In this document: positions 1 to 11,700 of the stretch, one piece after another
Numbering within the stretch: position 1 is the stretch's first letter
Layout of the letters: the number at the start of each line of letters is the position of its first letter
NCBI GenBank assembly: GCA_017979445.1
Contig: CM030714.1
Coordinates: 18,595,892-18,659,891 of the forward strand
DNA from: Akebia trifoliata
Lineage: Eukaryota > Streptophyta > Magnoliopsida > Ranunculales > Lardizabalaceae
DNA length: 64,000 bases
Direction: 5' to 3'
Notes under the pieces: model-generated
The model's database searches: none
Told to the model about the DNA's origin: nothing
The model's input: the letters and a program-made list of their open reading frames with translations, nothing else
Program-made: the position numbers and the translations under genes

Positions 1-160
1 TATGGAGGGGTGGTCGAATCGTATTTTGAGGATTTGGTGATGTATAGGATATAATAAGAGGTAGTCGGGTGGCAACATTGGGAATTTGATGAGTAGGATG
101 GATGGTGAGATCGGCAATTCTGTTTGGTAATCGAGAATTTTGAGGTGGGTTTGTCGTGTA

Positions 161-1765
161 CTAGGCAATGGTGTTAACTGTTGGTATCTCTGATTCTCTT
201 GTTAGGTAGATCTTGATCTTCGATCCAACAGGAGCTATCAAAGCTGTTTGATTAAAATCAAGTTCTCCGAGAATGGCATTTACTGCATGCCCACTTCCTT
301 CCCCATTGTGGGTAGAAAGGGGATTCTGATTGATGTTCTGTTGTTGAGTCAGATTTGTTGCTTCATCCAATATAAGAGCCTTCTTATCTGTTAGGTTCTG
401 TACTTGATGTTTGAGTTGCCAGCACTGATCTGTAGAGTGTCCTAGTGCACTCATATGAAATTCACAAAACAAACTGGGTTTGTACCCTAGTCCCTTTGTA
501 GCTTCTGGGTTTGGTGGCCATTTAACGAGATACTCTCCCTTGAGCAAGATCGGGAGTAATTCTGATAGTGTAATTGGCAACCTGGTAAATACCCTATTTA
601 CTCTATTAGGTCGTGTTTGTTGATTCTGCTCATATTGTGGTACCTATGGTGCGACTGGTGGAAGATTTGCTAGGAATGGATTCTAAGATACGGGGGTCCA
701 AGCTGGTGGAGATGTCGGAGCCCATGAGGTTGATGGAGTTTGTGGTCTCTATGTTAGTGTAGGGATGAAGAAGGGTTGGTTTGGCTGTACTTGTTAATCT
801 CTGTTTCTTCCTTCTTTATTCCCAAAGACATTGGATTTCTCTAAGGAGGTACCCTTATTGTTGACCCTAGACTTGTGAAATCAAATATCAAATCGGTTTG
901 GATCCCGTCTTCGCCCCATCTACTACATATACTAGGTTTGAAAAGGTGCCTGTAATGTGTCTCACCAAGTGAGTGTAAAAAGTGTATCATAGTGTTGAGA
1001 TAAATGTGGTGTTCATCTCTTATTTAGTCATTGCTGACTTCACTTGTAAAGCTAATTCTCGCCACCTTTGAGCGTACTCTTTCACTATTTCCCTTTGTTT
1101 TTGTGTCATCTTAGCCATACCATTCCAATCCAAACCCCTATATTGAACTGATAATTGTGCAAGAACATCTTGGCCAGGTCCTGCCAATTTTTGATGAGTG
1201 GTGGTCTAGTCCTGAGAACCATTTGAGGGCTGGGCCAATAAGGCTTCTTTGGAACAACTGTACTAGTAATCTGTCATCCTTACCATACTGACACATTGAC
1301 CCACAATACAGTTTTAGATGTGATAAAGGACACTCTACCCCGTTATACTTCTTGAATTTCGAGCACTTGAATTTGGCCGGCAACTGTCTGTTAGGATAAA
1401 AACATAGGTCCTTAAATCACGTCCCATTCATGGTGTTGAGGCCTTTGATTCTCCTTATTTCCTCTTGGAGAGACTCGATTTGTTAGGCCATCTTTTCATT
1501 TGTCATACTTTTGGCATCTATGACCATTTACTCACACTCGTCATTAGGAATGACCACAGGTGGTGGTCAGTTCTACGAAATGTAGAGCGGGGGCCTTGGT
1601 ATCCCAAAACTGTGGGTGGCAAGGTGGTCTGTGGTCTTTGTGAGGTTGTTCAGGGAGATCTTGATTTGATCCCGATGCATGGTGTTGTACTGTTTGAGCA
1701 TGTATGAAGCTGGCATTGGCTAACACAGCACTTAAAATTTTTTCTTGCCGCGGAGTGGTTTTCAA
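161..1765 (-). pseudogene. Ty3/gypsy gag (Tat-like), broken
   Basis: Structural gag polyprotein remnant that would have formed virus-like particles. Reading leftwards from about 1515 there is a coiled-coil-like N-terminal piece (MTNEKMA, then QIESLQEEIRRIKG), then FKDLC and LPAKFKCSKFKKYNG with CPLSHLKLYC and LIGPALKWFSGLD, the usual core of plant Tat/Athila-type gag domains. A second piece at 580-161 has FCEFHMSALGHSTDQCWQLK, a C/H-rich segment found downstream in the same family. In-frame stops (near 1495 and 1420) and frameshifts between the two pieces show it is dead. A 73-codon open frame at 1544-1765 may be the gag N-terminus. The zinc-binding residues in the second piece look intact. 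Confidence 0.75.
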
Positions 1766-3158
1766 TACTATTGCGTCGATGCCGATGTTTCAGCCACTAC
1801 AGGCTATGGTGCTTTAAAGGTACTCATGGTGATAGTTAAAAATCTAAGGAAATACAAAGGCTCCTTTAGCTGTTTATACTTCTTTCATTTGGCCACCTGT
1901 GGGTATAGAAAATCAAGAGTTACTATCTTGTTTACAAAAAGAAAAAACACATGATGTTTTATTAGGTCGGGTCAAGTTATTTATTATAAAGTAAACGAGT
2001 TTTAAAGAAAAGGGGTCTACGGCACTGTAGACACTCCATTTTTGCACTCGCCTGATTAATCAACTCGTCAACCCGATCGCAACGATTCCCAATGATGGAT
2101 GTTTATTCCAATGCTTTATTTTGTTACTAGATATGTTTCAGAAATCCGGATGAGGTATCTCGAACTGACAAAATTGTAGAAACCACGCTACGCTAGAAAA
2201 ATATGACCCCAGAAACATAGAAATCATCATCTTGCAGACAAAAAGAAGTTTCACGATAAAAATCACTAAAAAATGACCAAATTACAAAAATACCCCTAAC
2301 CTTAAAATATCCCTAGAGCCTACGTTACGCTTAGAAAAACCCTTTCGAACACATAAAACAACAAATCGAAACCAAATAAATCATTTCACCAATCTTCATT
2401 TAATTTGACAAAATTACGAAAATGCCCCTCATAAAGTTCACACCATTTCACACAAAAAATTTCATAAATGACACAAACCAATATTTCTATTGAATTCCTT
2501 ACGAAAAATCGATTCTAAAACATCTAAGAACATAAAAAACTGACTTAAAATGCGAAAAAGTCCTCTTCGAGGGTAAAACGATAATTTTCTAATTTTTATA
2601 ATTAAATTTTTTGAAATTAATAAATAAAATATTAAATAATTAAAGTGAAACATTAATAAAATTAATTTAAAAATTTAAAAAAAAAAAATCGATCAATCAG
2701 GCTCTCAGGCAAAATTGTTGAGGGTTGCCAAGATATTTATTCAAGGACCCCTCCATTTAGGGGTCCAAAGAATTAAAAATATAATAGAGAGGGGTTCTCC
2801 AAAAAATTAAAGTCAATCAAGCAAGACTAAAGTCAAGGTATTAAAGTCAATCAAGTAAGACTAAAGTCAAAATTAAAGTCAATTAAGTAAGATTAAAGTT
2901 AAGATATTAAAGTCAATCAAGTAAAACTAAAGTCAAAATATTAAAGTCAATCAAATAAGACCAAAAGTCAAAATCCTAATAGGGTTCTAATTATATAATT
3001 ACTCTATTTAATAGAATTCTAACTAAAATATAACTCTACCTAATAGAATTCTAACTAAAATATAACTCTACCTGAAACAATTCTAATTAAAATATAACTC
3101 TAACTAAAAGAATTATAGTAAAACACTAATTCTATCTAAACAAACCCTTAAAAAAATC

Positions 3159-3166
3159 TATAAATA
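3159..3166 (+). promoter_or_regulatory. LTR TATA box
   Basis: TATAAATA followed by a G-run and a CT-rich stretch inside the solo LTR, roughly 1.1 kb from its start. This is the usual position and form of the retrotransposon promoter. Transcription would start about 30 bases downstream, near 3190. The promoter is now separated from any coding region. Confidence 0.5.
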
Positions 3167-3434
3167 GGGGTCCTCACACCCTATTTTCGTATCAAATCAT
3201 AAACCCTAAGAGAAGTAGGTCAAAAAACTTCCTTAGCCTCCTATAAACCCTAATTTTGAAGCCCCAACTCCTTACCTAACACCCATACTTCGATTTTAGA
3301 TTGAAAACCCCCTAAAAACCTTTCAAAAACACCCTAAAATCCATAACAAATTCGAAGAATCCAGATCCAAGAAAGAGATACCTTGCCTCGGAGATCATAA
3401 ATCAGATCCGAAGACAGAACGAAGCAAGAAGTAC

Positions 3435-3877
3435 TGTAACACCCCGTGTTTTTAACTCGTATCTCGAGGGGATCAGATAGTATTTATTCAAAGAATATTC
3501 TAAAAAGATAACTTAGAGTAAAGTACCCAGATTATGCTATATTCATTTTTGTTGAAAATCGAATTCGCCATTAGTTTCAAATGATCGAAATATATATACT
3601 TTAGCCTGTAAGCAAGCTTGAATTCAAGTTCGGGTAGAAAAGTTAACAAATCCTTGAATTTTGCGTTAAGTGGGACCCCAAAATAGTGAAATTTTGTTAG
3701 GGTGAGAATCAGAAAGATTTGACCACACCACTAGGACCGCAACGAAAAATTATTCATAATGGTATACTCGTTCGTCATTTTTCGAGTCCGAATATTTAAG
3801 TTACGGTTGAAACTAGAAATAGTAAAGAAATTACAAGTATGCCCTCAGTTGTGATATAAAAGAAAAAATATGACTTT
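3435..3877 (+). repeat. 5' LTR remnant of Tekay/Del-like element
   Basis: Aligns base for base with 7943-8384 from TGTAACACCCC to the AAAAAATATGACTTT just after the TATA box, then similarity ends abruptly and gag sequence follows about 100 bases later. The TATA (ATATAAAAG, near 3854-3862) survives, but about 3.2 kb of the LTR downstream of it is missing. The deletion junction lies at about 3877. Confidence 0.88.
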
Positions 3878-3978
3878 TGGGAGAGGGACCTTTTGAGTAG
3901 TCCGAATTCGAGAGGCTGTTCCTAGATCGATTCATATCGGAGACGGCCTGAGAGATTAAACATCAAGAGCTTTCAAGT

Positions 3979-4500
3979 TTGGTGCAAGGCAACCTATCTG
4001 TTACGGACTACGAGTTGAGATTTACTAAGTTATCACGATACGCACCTAAGCTCATTCCGACCGACATGCAGAAAGCTCGTAGATTTTTCAGGGGACTGCG
4101 ACCCTACCTAAGGGCAAGGATGTCGGTGATAGAGACCACCACCTACAGAGACATAGTGAGTCAAGCTCAGAGAGTTGAGCGAGAGGATATGGAGTTACAA
4201 ACTTCGAGGGGGAAGACTAGTCGACCCAGACTTAATTTCCCCCTAGGGCTAATCTGGCCAAGAGGCCGATGTTTTTGAGACCAAGTGCCTTTTGACCTAC
4301 GTATTCGTAGTATCGAGCTCCTGCACCGTCGAGTTATGGACTAGTTGGGGCTTCAGTGAGGCCAACAGGGCCAAGGGGACCAACCAGACAGAGTGTGAGA
4401 CCACCCATACCACAGAGACCTATTCAGACAGGGTCGTTAGCATTTTTTGGCTGCGGCCAGCCGAGACACATCTGAAGAAACTGCCCTTCATTACAACAAT
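3979..4500 (+). pseudogene. gag C-terminal half with zinc knuckle (Tekay/Del-like)
   Basis: Residues such as LSVTDYELRFTKLSRYAP, RRFFRGLRPYLR and QAQRVERE are the retrotransposon gag (PF03732-type) C-terminal half of Del/Tekay elements. About 190 bases on, a CCHC knuckle can be read in another frame (CGQPRHI, a stop, then RNC); the stop is TGA where an Arg CGA would fit. The frame changes after about 4240. The N-terminal half of gag is missing because of the 5' deletion, so no start codon is meaningful here. Confidence 0.75.
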
Positions 4501-4508
4501 AGCCGGGG

Positions 4509-5171
4509 GTGACTCCCAGACCCCAAGACAGAGTTTACCATCTGACTCAGGAGGAGATACCACTTTCTGACGAGGTATTAGAAGGTACAATATTGATTTC
4601 CAATATTAAGATTCGAGTTTTGTTTGATACCGGTTCTTCTAGATCATATATTTCCACTGAGATTACACGGTTGCTAGAATTAGAGATTTCTGATACAGGT
4701 TGGTTAATAAAACTAGCTACACCGTTGGGATACCGACAGATAACTCAGAAATTATGTTGAAACTGTGTAATTAGGATAGAGGACCAAGAGATGAGTACCG
4801 ACCTCATGACATTAGATTGTTCTGACTTTGATGTCATGTTGGGGATGGATTGGCTAGTGCAGAACCATGCCCACGTCGATTGCTTCGCGAGATCGGTAGT
4901 CTTCAGACGGTTGGGTTATCCGAAAGTCAAGGTTCGAGGATCCAGGTATAGAGGAGACGGTCTTTTATACAACCAGTTGGGAGCTTTGAGTATATCGAAA
5001 CTAGAGACATCGACGAATACGGTAGAGGTAGTCAGAGAATTTGGGGATGTTTTTCCAGACGAATTACCGGGTTTGCCTCTATGTCGCGAGATAGAGTTTT
5101 CTATCGATTTGGTACCAGGCACAAGGCCTATCTCCATCGCACCATACCGAATGGCCTCGGTAGAAACCTGA
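4509..5171 (+). pseudogene. Retroviral-type aspartic protease (pol), broken
   Basis: Pepsin-like retrotransposon protease that would cut the Gag-Pol polyprotein. The active-site loop LFDTGSSRSYIS is present near 4621-4656, and the second conserved segment DVMLGMDWL lies near 4831. Stops interrupt the frame at 4758-4760 (TGA, where the family has Trp) and at 5169-5171. The linker to RT (EFGDVFPDELPGLPL, then APYRMA) is typical of chromovirus pol. Frame continues in register with the RT segment below. Confidence 0.8.
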
Positions 5172-5174
5172 GAG

Positions 5175-6578
5175 TTGAAAGCGCTGATTGATGAGCTTAC
5201 TAACTTGGGGTTTATTCGACCGATTTCCTCACCCTGGGGAGTACCGGTTTTGTTTGTCAAGAAGAAGGATGGGTCACTCCGTTTATGTATCGACTATCGG
5301 AGGTTAAATCAAGTGACCATCAAGAATAAGTACCCCCTTCCGTGCATTGATGATTTATTCGACCAATTACAGGGTGCCCAATACTTCTCTAAGATTGATT
5401 TGCGATCTGGGTACCACTAGTTGAGGATCCAGGAGGCAGATATTTCAAAGACTGCATTTCAGACTAGGCTAGGGCACTTTGAGTATCTAGTGATGCCTTT
5501 CGGTTTGACAAATGCACTGGCTGCATTCATGGATCTGATGCACCGGGTATTTTGGGAGCACTTCGACAAGTTTATCATTGTGTTCATAGATGACATCCTA
5601 ATTTACTCTAAGTCGATGGAGGACCACGAGAGACACCTCAGGATTACACTTCAAATTCTACGAGAGCATAAGCTTTATGCCAAGTTTAGCAAGTGCAAAT
5701 TCTGGCTCCAGAAGGTGAAGTTCCTAGGACACGTGGTGTCCAATGAAGGGATAGCGGTAGACCCTTCTAAGGTTGAAGCTGTGCAGATGTGAAAATAGCC
5801 GAAGACAGTGACCGATATTAGAAGTTTTCTTGGGATGGCAAGCTACTATAGAAGGTTTATTAAGGGGTTCTCCACCCTTGCAGCACCGTTGACAAGATTG
5901 ACACAGAAAAACGTCCGATTTGAATGGGATGACAAATGCGAGACTGCATTCCAAGAATTGAAGGGAAGGTTGATGACCGCTCCAGTTTTAGTATCACCAA
6001 CTCCGGGTGAAAGTCTAGCGATATTTGCAGATGCTTCTGGGATTGGTTTGGGAGCTGTATTGATACAGTGTGGGAAGGTAGTAGCATACGCATCGAGGAA
6101 GTTGAAAAATCATGAGAAGAATTATCCCGTCCATGATCTTGAGTTAGCCGCTATAGTGTTCACATTACGTATTTGGAGACACTACCTATACGGAGAGAAG
6201 TTTGAAGTATTCTCCGATCATAAGAGTCTCAAGTACATATTCTCGCAACGGGAATTAAATATGGGGCAGCGACGTTGGATGGAATACCTCAAGGACTATG
6301 ACTCTAGCCTCGAGTATCACCTGGGAAAAGCCAATGTGGTTGCCGATGCATTGAGTAGAAACACTGTAGCTCACATGATGATGAAAGAATGGAAATTGCT
6401 TGAGCAAGCCATAGAAACAGTGTTCGAGACTCCGAGGGAAACGTACAGACCGCACATCTACTATAGTACGTTGAGGATTGAAAACGAGTTGATAACGCAT
6501 ATTAAAGAAGCCCAGCAAGTAGATGAAGATGTAGGAGAGTATGAACTGAGAGTTAGAGACCTGACCGACTTAGATTGA
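5175..6578 (+). pseudogene. Reverse transcriptase-RNase H (pol), broken
   Basis: RT fingers/palm motifs are clear: [39 protein letters not shown], and the catalytic box FIDDILIYS (near 5585-5611). RNase H follows, with the acidic residues in [23 protein letters not shown] and [12 protein letters not shown]. Stops: TAG at 5418-5420 (CAG would fit), TGA and TAG at 5790-5798 (both where Trp is conserved), TGA at 6576. Apart from these the frame is kept for about 1.4 kb, so decay is by point mutation. The chromovirus order RT-RNase H-integrase is preserved. Confidence 0.88.
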
Positions 6579-7590
6579 TCGATAGGATTAGATGAGGTTC
6601 TCAGATTTCGAGGCAGGAGGTGGATACCGAAGGACTCACAATTGAGGTCTGACATACTGGGTGAGGCACACCGTTCTCGATATTCGATACACCCAGGAGG
6701 TACGAAAATGTATAAAGACTTGCGAAGAAATATTTGGTTTCCGGGTATGAAAAAGGTAATTGCCGAATATGTAGGTAGATGCCTAACTTGCCAAGAAGTC
6801 AAGGCAGAACACCGCAACCCAGCAGGCTTACTCCAATTATTACCCATAGCGGAATGGAAATGAGAGCATGTGACCATGAACTTCATAGTCGGGTTACCAA
6901 AAGCCAGTGACGGGTCAGATGCTATATGGGTGATTATGGATCGACTAACAAAATCGGCACATTTCATTCCCATTTCATTTGGCCTTGATAGACTGAGCCA
7001 AATATACATAGCTGAGATAGTCCGACTTCATGCGGTACCGATTTCTATCGTCTCAGATAGGGATCCCAGATTTACTTCGCGATTCTAGGAGAGTCTACAC
7101 AAAGCCATGGGTAATCAATTGAATTTTAGTACAGCTTTCCAGCCACAGTCTGATGGACAATCAGAGTGAGTTATTCAGATTCTAGAAGATATGCTACGGG
7201 CATGTGTGTTGGATTTTGGAGAAGGTTGGAAGCGTCATTTACCGTTGGTAGAATTCTCCTACAACGACAGCTTTCAAGCTAGTATTGGCATGGCACCATT
7301 CGAGGTTTTATATGGTAGGCCGTGTCGATCATCGATATGTTGGGCAGAAACAGGAGATGCCACGGTGTTGGGACCCGAGATTGTTGAGGAAACTACTGAG
7401 ATAGTGCGCATTATACGGGACAAACTGAAAACTGCTCAGAGTAGACAGAAAAGTTATGCAGACAAGCGTCACAGACCCTTGGAATTTCAAGTTGGGGACC
7501 GAGTATTCTTAAAAGTATCGCCCCGAAAAGGAATCTCCAGATTTGGCGTGAAGGGCAAGTTAAAACCGCGATTTGTGAGACAATTTGAGA
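6579..7590 (+). pseudogene. Integrase (pol), broken, first catalytic Asp lost
   Basis: DDE integrase of a Ty3/gypsy element. The zinc-binding HHCC module is seen (HRSRYSIHPG ... CLTCQ, 6670-6800), then the catalytic core: the first Asp is replaced by Asn in TMNFIVGLP (codon AAC, 6879-6881), the second is in SDRDPRF (7056-7076), the third is the Glu in DGQSE (7151-7165). Stops at 6861 (TGA), 7086 (TAG) and 7168 (TGA) fall at conserved Trp, Trp and Arg codons. The GPY-type C-terminal region follows (VGDRVFLKVSPRKG, then KLKPRFVRQFEIVERI). Confidence 0.85.
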
Positions 7591-7887
7591 TAGTTGAACG
7601 GATTGATCCTACCCCCACAACTCGAGCAGGTTCATAATGTATTCCACGTATCTATGTTGAAGAAATACTTACCAAATCCTTCACACGTGGTAGACTTGCG
7701 GGAGTTAGAGGTAGATGATGACGTATCATACGAGGAAGGTGTGGTACAAATATTTGACAAGAGGGTAAAACAACTCAAATCCAAATCCATTCCTTTAGTC
7801 AAAGTATTGTGGAGGCACCACAACATTAAGGAAGCCACTTAGGAGAAAGAGGCTGAGATGCAGGCTAAGTACCCAGAACTGTTTTAA
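7591..7887 (+). pseudogene. Integrase C-terminal chromodomain
   Basis: After a frameshift near 7600 the protein continues as HNVFHVSMLKKYLPNPSHVV and then a chromodomain-like end: YEEGVVQIFDKRVKQLKSK, IPLVKVLWRHH, then a stop (TAG, 7840-7842) at the conserved Trp, then EAEMQAKYPELF to a final TAA at 7885-7887. Chromodomains of this class are thought to steer integration to heterochromatin marks. This tail places the element among chromoviruses of the Tekay/Del group. Confidence 0.85.
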
Positions 7888-7928
7888 AGACTAAGGTACT
7901 ATCTCAATTTCGATGACGAAATTTTTAT

Positions 7929-7942
7929 TAAGGGGGGGAGAA
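7929..7942 (+). other. Polypurine tract
   Basis: A run of seven G flanked by A/G (TAAGGGGGGGAGAA) lies immediately before the TGTAACACC start of the 3' LTR. It is the plus-strand primer site for reverse transcription, in the position and form usual for Tekay/Del elements. Confidence 0.85.
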
Positions 7943-8345
7943 TGTAACACCCCATATTTTTAACTCGTATCTCGAGGAGATCAGATAGTATTTATTCAAA
8001 GAATATTCTAAAAAGATAACTTAGAGTAAGTACCCAGATTATGCTATGTTCATTTTTGTTGAAAATCGACTTCACCATTAGTTTCAAAACGATCGAAATA
8101 TATATACTTTAGCCTGTAAGCAAGCTTGAATTCAAGTTCAGGTTGAAAAATCAACAAATCCTCGAATTTCGTGTTAAGTGGGACCCAAAAATAGTAGAAT
8201 TTCGTTAGAACGAGAATCAGGAAGATTTGACCACACCACTAGGACCGCAACGAAAAATTATTCGAAATGGTATACTCATTCGTCATTTTTCGAGTCTGAA
8301 TAGTTACGTTACGGTCGAAACTAGAAATAGTAAAGAAATTACAAG

Positions 8346-8765
8346 TATGCCCTCAGTTGTGTTATAAAAGAAAAAATATGACTTTCTTTCATTTCATTTC
8401 ATTTCTCTTCTTCTCTAAAGAACCCAAACATCAGCCCTTTTCTCAACCTAGGGTCTCTTCTCTTCACCTCAAGATTCATTGAGAAGGAATGACCGTTGAA
8501 GCCTGACGAAGAAGACAAAGTTGTCGGCTACGACGATAGCTACAACCTCATCCTCTATGCCCTCAGCTGTGTTATAAAAGAAAAAATATGACTTTCTTTC
8601 ATTTCATTTCATTTCTCTTCTTCTCTAAAGAACCCAAACATCAGCCCTTTTCTCAACCTAGGGTCTCTTCTCTTCACCTCAAAATTCATTGAGAAGGAAT
8701 GATCGTTGAAGCCTGACAAAGAAGACACAGTTGTCGGCTACGACGATAGCTACAACCTCATCCTC
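8346..8765 (+). repeat. 210-bp tandem duplication spanning the LTR TATA region
   Basis: Two nearly identical copies, 8346-8555 and 8556-8765, each starting TATGCCCTCAG and each containing GTTATAAAAG, the (ATTTC)n stretch and the GAAGGAATGA..GTTGAAGCC segment. Only a few substitutions separate the copies. The 5' LTR remnant stops inside the first copy, so it cannot show whether it also carried the duplication. Confidence 0.9.
8362..8580 (+). promoter_or_regulatory. Duplicated LTR TATA boxes
   Basis: TTATAAAAG at 8362-8370 and again at 8572-8580, each followed by an A-rich and then CT-rich leader-like stretch. These are the likely core promoters of the LTR; the second copy arises from the 210-bp duplication. 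Confidence 0.5.
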
Positions 8766-11700
8766 CTTGTTAACCCATTCTCATTTGTTTTCCTCATCCT
8801 CCATCAAAATCAAACCATGTGGTTCAAGTGAATCTTAACACATTTTCACCGAAGGTTCCATCGAATGAGAGTTAGGCCCACCCTTCATTGTGAAATCAAA
8901 GGAGAGTGCCGTCGTCAAAGGGGTTGCAAACCCTCGTCCTCTTTGCATTAAACTCAGCTCAACATCAACTCTTTCACCACCAACCTTGATCTTTGTATGA
9001 GTTTATCACTTTCGACGTCCACAAACCATGTAGGGGACTTTCGATTCCTATTGGTAACTTTAGATTTCGAAAAGTGCATTTAGGTTGTTTTAACAAAACT
9101 TATGATTTGTTTTAAATCGTAGAAATCCTTGTTTGAATTGAAATTCATGCTAGAAATAGAGATTTGATGTGTTTTATTCATGTTTTAAACGTTGAATTCG
9201 TGGGTGGGTAGAAGGGTTTGAAGAACGGAACATAGATCCAAGGAAGGGATCAAAAAATTCAAAAATCGTGAGTGAGGTACAGGCTGTAGGCAGGAAGGGT
9301 CGGTGCCACCTACACCTGCCGAAGGCATTCTATCGGTCCCACTAACAAAATGAGGTTTCTGTCACAGACGAAACCTAGAACCGCGAGAAATTTTTATTCT
9401 GTCGGCAGATGCCGTCGGTCCCACCGACACCTGCCGATGAGTATTCTGTCGGTTTTACCAACAGAACTATGGTTTTGCCACCTACAGAAACAGTTCTCTT
9501 CAGAACTGTGTTCTGACTCTTGGCTTGACTTCCCCATTACCTATACACTATTTCCCACCCTTCATTTCATTAAAAACATTTACTTTCCATTTACTTTAAG
9601 TTCTTTAATGAAATTAAAGTTTTACCCCCCATTTCAGAACAACGGAATGATTTTAAGATCCAAATCTCAAAGGATCAAAATCCAAATTTAGGTTTCAAGA
9701 ATAAAACGTAGTTTTCGACGTTTTCGACAAGTTTTCAAAATGTAATAACTTTCGCATTACTTTAAATTAGATTATGAAAACTATATGGTGTCAAATCTTG
9801 TGATCGAGACTTTCATTATGAAAAACTCATTTTTAATTTCGAGAACTTTAAAAAATTGAGTTTCCAACACTTAGTCAAATTTTCACCAGTTTTTACCATT
9901 TTTGCCAGCTTAGGTACCGTGCATCACGGGACCTTATTTTTGAATAAATTTTGATGGTTTTCAATGGAAAGACCAAAAGAATGACTTTGAAAGATATTGG
10001 AAATGGATAGTTGATTTGAAAAGATGAAAAGTGAGAATGTCGAGAGAATGGGAAAAGGAAATGAACGGTAAAATGTCAAAATCACACCCGATGGGTGATG
10101 TCTGCATTTTATATTGTATGTTGTATGTAGGTTGGTGAAAGGATATCCAGGTTATTAATGAAAGGGTTGCATGTTTATTTTCGATTATGTTAGCGCGTGT
10201 ACTGAGTACTGTTATTTATTTTTAGGTCGGGTAGCCACAGTTGCATGGTAGGAACTGGATATCCATTCTCAACCCTGTTCTGTTAATTTCTCTTTTGTTT
10301 TAAATGAAAAACTATATATATACGTAACTATTTTGTGAGCTGTTAAAGAGTTTGTGAATGCCTGAAAGGATAGTATGTCACATCATCCGGAGGTGCACTA
10401 TCCTGGGATGTATGGTAGGGACCACCAAGCTCATACGTGGTATGGGATGCTTATGAGAGTGAAGTCACAACTGGAATGTGAGTTCATTCCTTTCTTATCT
10501 TTACCAACGAACGTGTATTGTAAAGGTGATCGTATACGAGTGGAGTGTCATTTGGGAATCACATGCACACCTGATAGGCATAGATGAAGATGATTGGTCA
10601 ATGATCACTAACAACTAGTAGTAGTCAAACGTTCTGACACATCAAAAAGAGACCCATTGCTTACGGTCAGGTCAAACGGTCAGCCTAAGCCAGAAAAATG
10701 GTCACCAGTGTGGTAAGTACAGCGATCGACCATAAAATCAGGAACTAAAAGCCAGATTTATGTTGTAACATCATGTCCCGACTGGGAGCGATCCAGTCAT
10801 GAATCCCAACGCTCAAATTCCATTACTCCACCATATGTATTATGTATCTGTGTTATATTTCGGATTATAAACTGAAAAGCATGTCTATTATTTCAGTGTT
10901 GTCAACTATATTTGCATAAATGGAAATTGTATAATGAGTATGGATGATTGATGCTATGTGTAATTTTTAAACTATTTAGTTGCTCATCCCTGGCTATATG
11001 TACCAGTTAATCGTAGTTTCAATTATAAAACTTGCATATTTTGAAATGATGCAGTATGATTAGTCGATTACGTTAGGTGAGGTTATTAGTAGGAATTGTT
11101 TGTGGACCTACTAGGTAACTATTGTTACTCACCCTTTCTTTCCATTTTTTTTAGTTGCAGAGCCTGTGCTTGGGGAGGCAAGTGTTGAGCCATCCATCGA
11201 GAAACATCTGGTTGGTCAGATCGACGACTAGTGTCCATTACCCGGTAAGCATTGGGATTATTTCTCCTAGGAGTTAGTTCGTCCTAGGAGGTGTACATAG
11301 TGTTTTGGGCCGAGTGATAGGGCTATGTTAGAATGAGGATAAAACTAGGTAATCCTGTATAACTCTATCCCTTTTTGCGCAACTCTGACTTTGTTTCTTG
11401 TTGTTCGTAAATTATTTCGTCTTCCGTTTCATATTCATTATGAATATATTACTTTATACAAGATTGTTGGAGTTGGTTTATCAGGTTTGAGTTCCGTGAA
11501 ACGCTAACATAAACAGAGGAGACCATGTCGAAATTTCGAGGCGCTATCTAGTGCCTCGAGGCGGCCTTGGGATTTGTGTTAGCGTTTGGCGGGGCATCAC
11601 AAGTACGATACAAGGAGCGGATTTATCAGATTTGAGGGAATAGAATCGTTGCGTTCGAAGGTAAAATTTCTTTTATTTTTTTTCTATCTAGGTTTTTTTT

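Larger units (their letters stand above)
3435..11601 (+). mobile_element. Ty3/gypsy chromovirus, Tekay/Del-like, internally deleted
   Basis: 8167-bp element flanked by a perfect 5-bp duplication (agtac, 3430-3434 and 11602-11606), inserted in the solo LTR at 2026-11938. Order: 443-bp remnant of the 5' LTR, gag C-terminal half, zinc knuckle, protease, RT, RNase H, integrase, chromodomain, polypurine tract, full 3' LTR of 3659 bp. The 5' LTR breaks at about 3877 directly into gag, so roughly 3.2 kb of LTR, the primer site and the gag N-terminus are gone. TGTAACACCCC at the LTR start, the G-rich polypurine tract and the C-terminal chromodomain point to Tekay/Del. By eye the shared 440 bp of the two LTRs differ at about 30 sites (about 7%). 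Confidence 0.88.
7943..11601 (+). repeat. 3' LTR of Tekay/Del-like element
   Basis: 3659 bp, TGTAACACCCC at the start and GGGGCATCACA at the end, followed by the target duplication agtac. It holds the TATA-containing 210-bp duplication (8346-8765) and no conserved protein. Small open frames inside it (for example at 9350-9691 and 10375-10587) show no family resemblance. Related LTRs are at 57616-60844 (solo) and 63769-64000 (minus strand). Confidence 0.87.

Noticed and set aside
9350..10587. Open frames inside the chromovirus 3' LTR
   Set aside because: They are in non-coding LTR sequence, and the related LTR at 57616-60844 does not preserve them.
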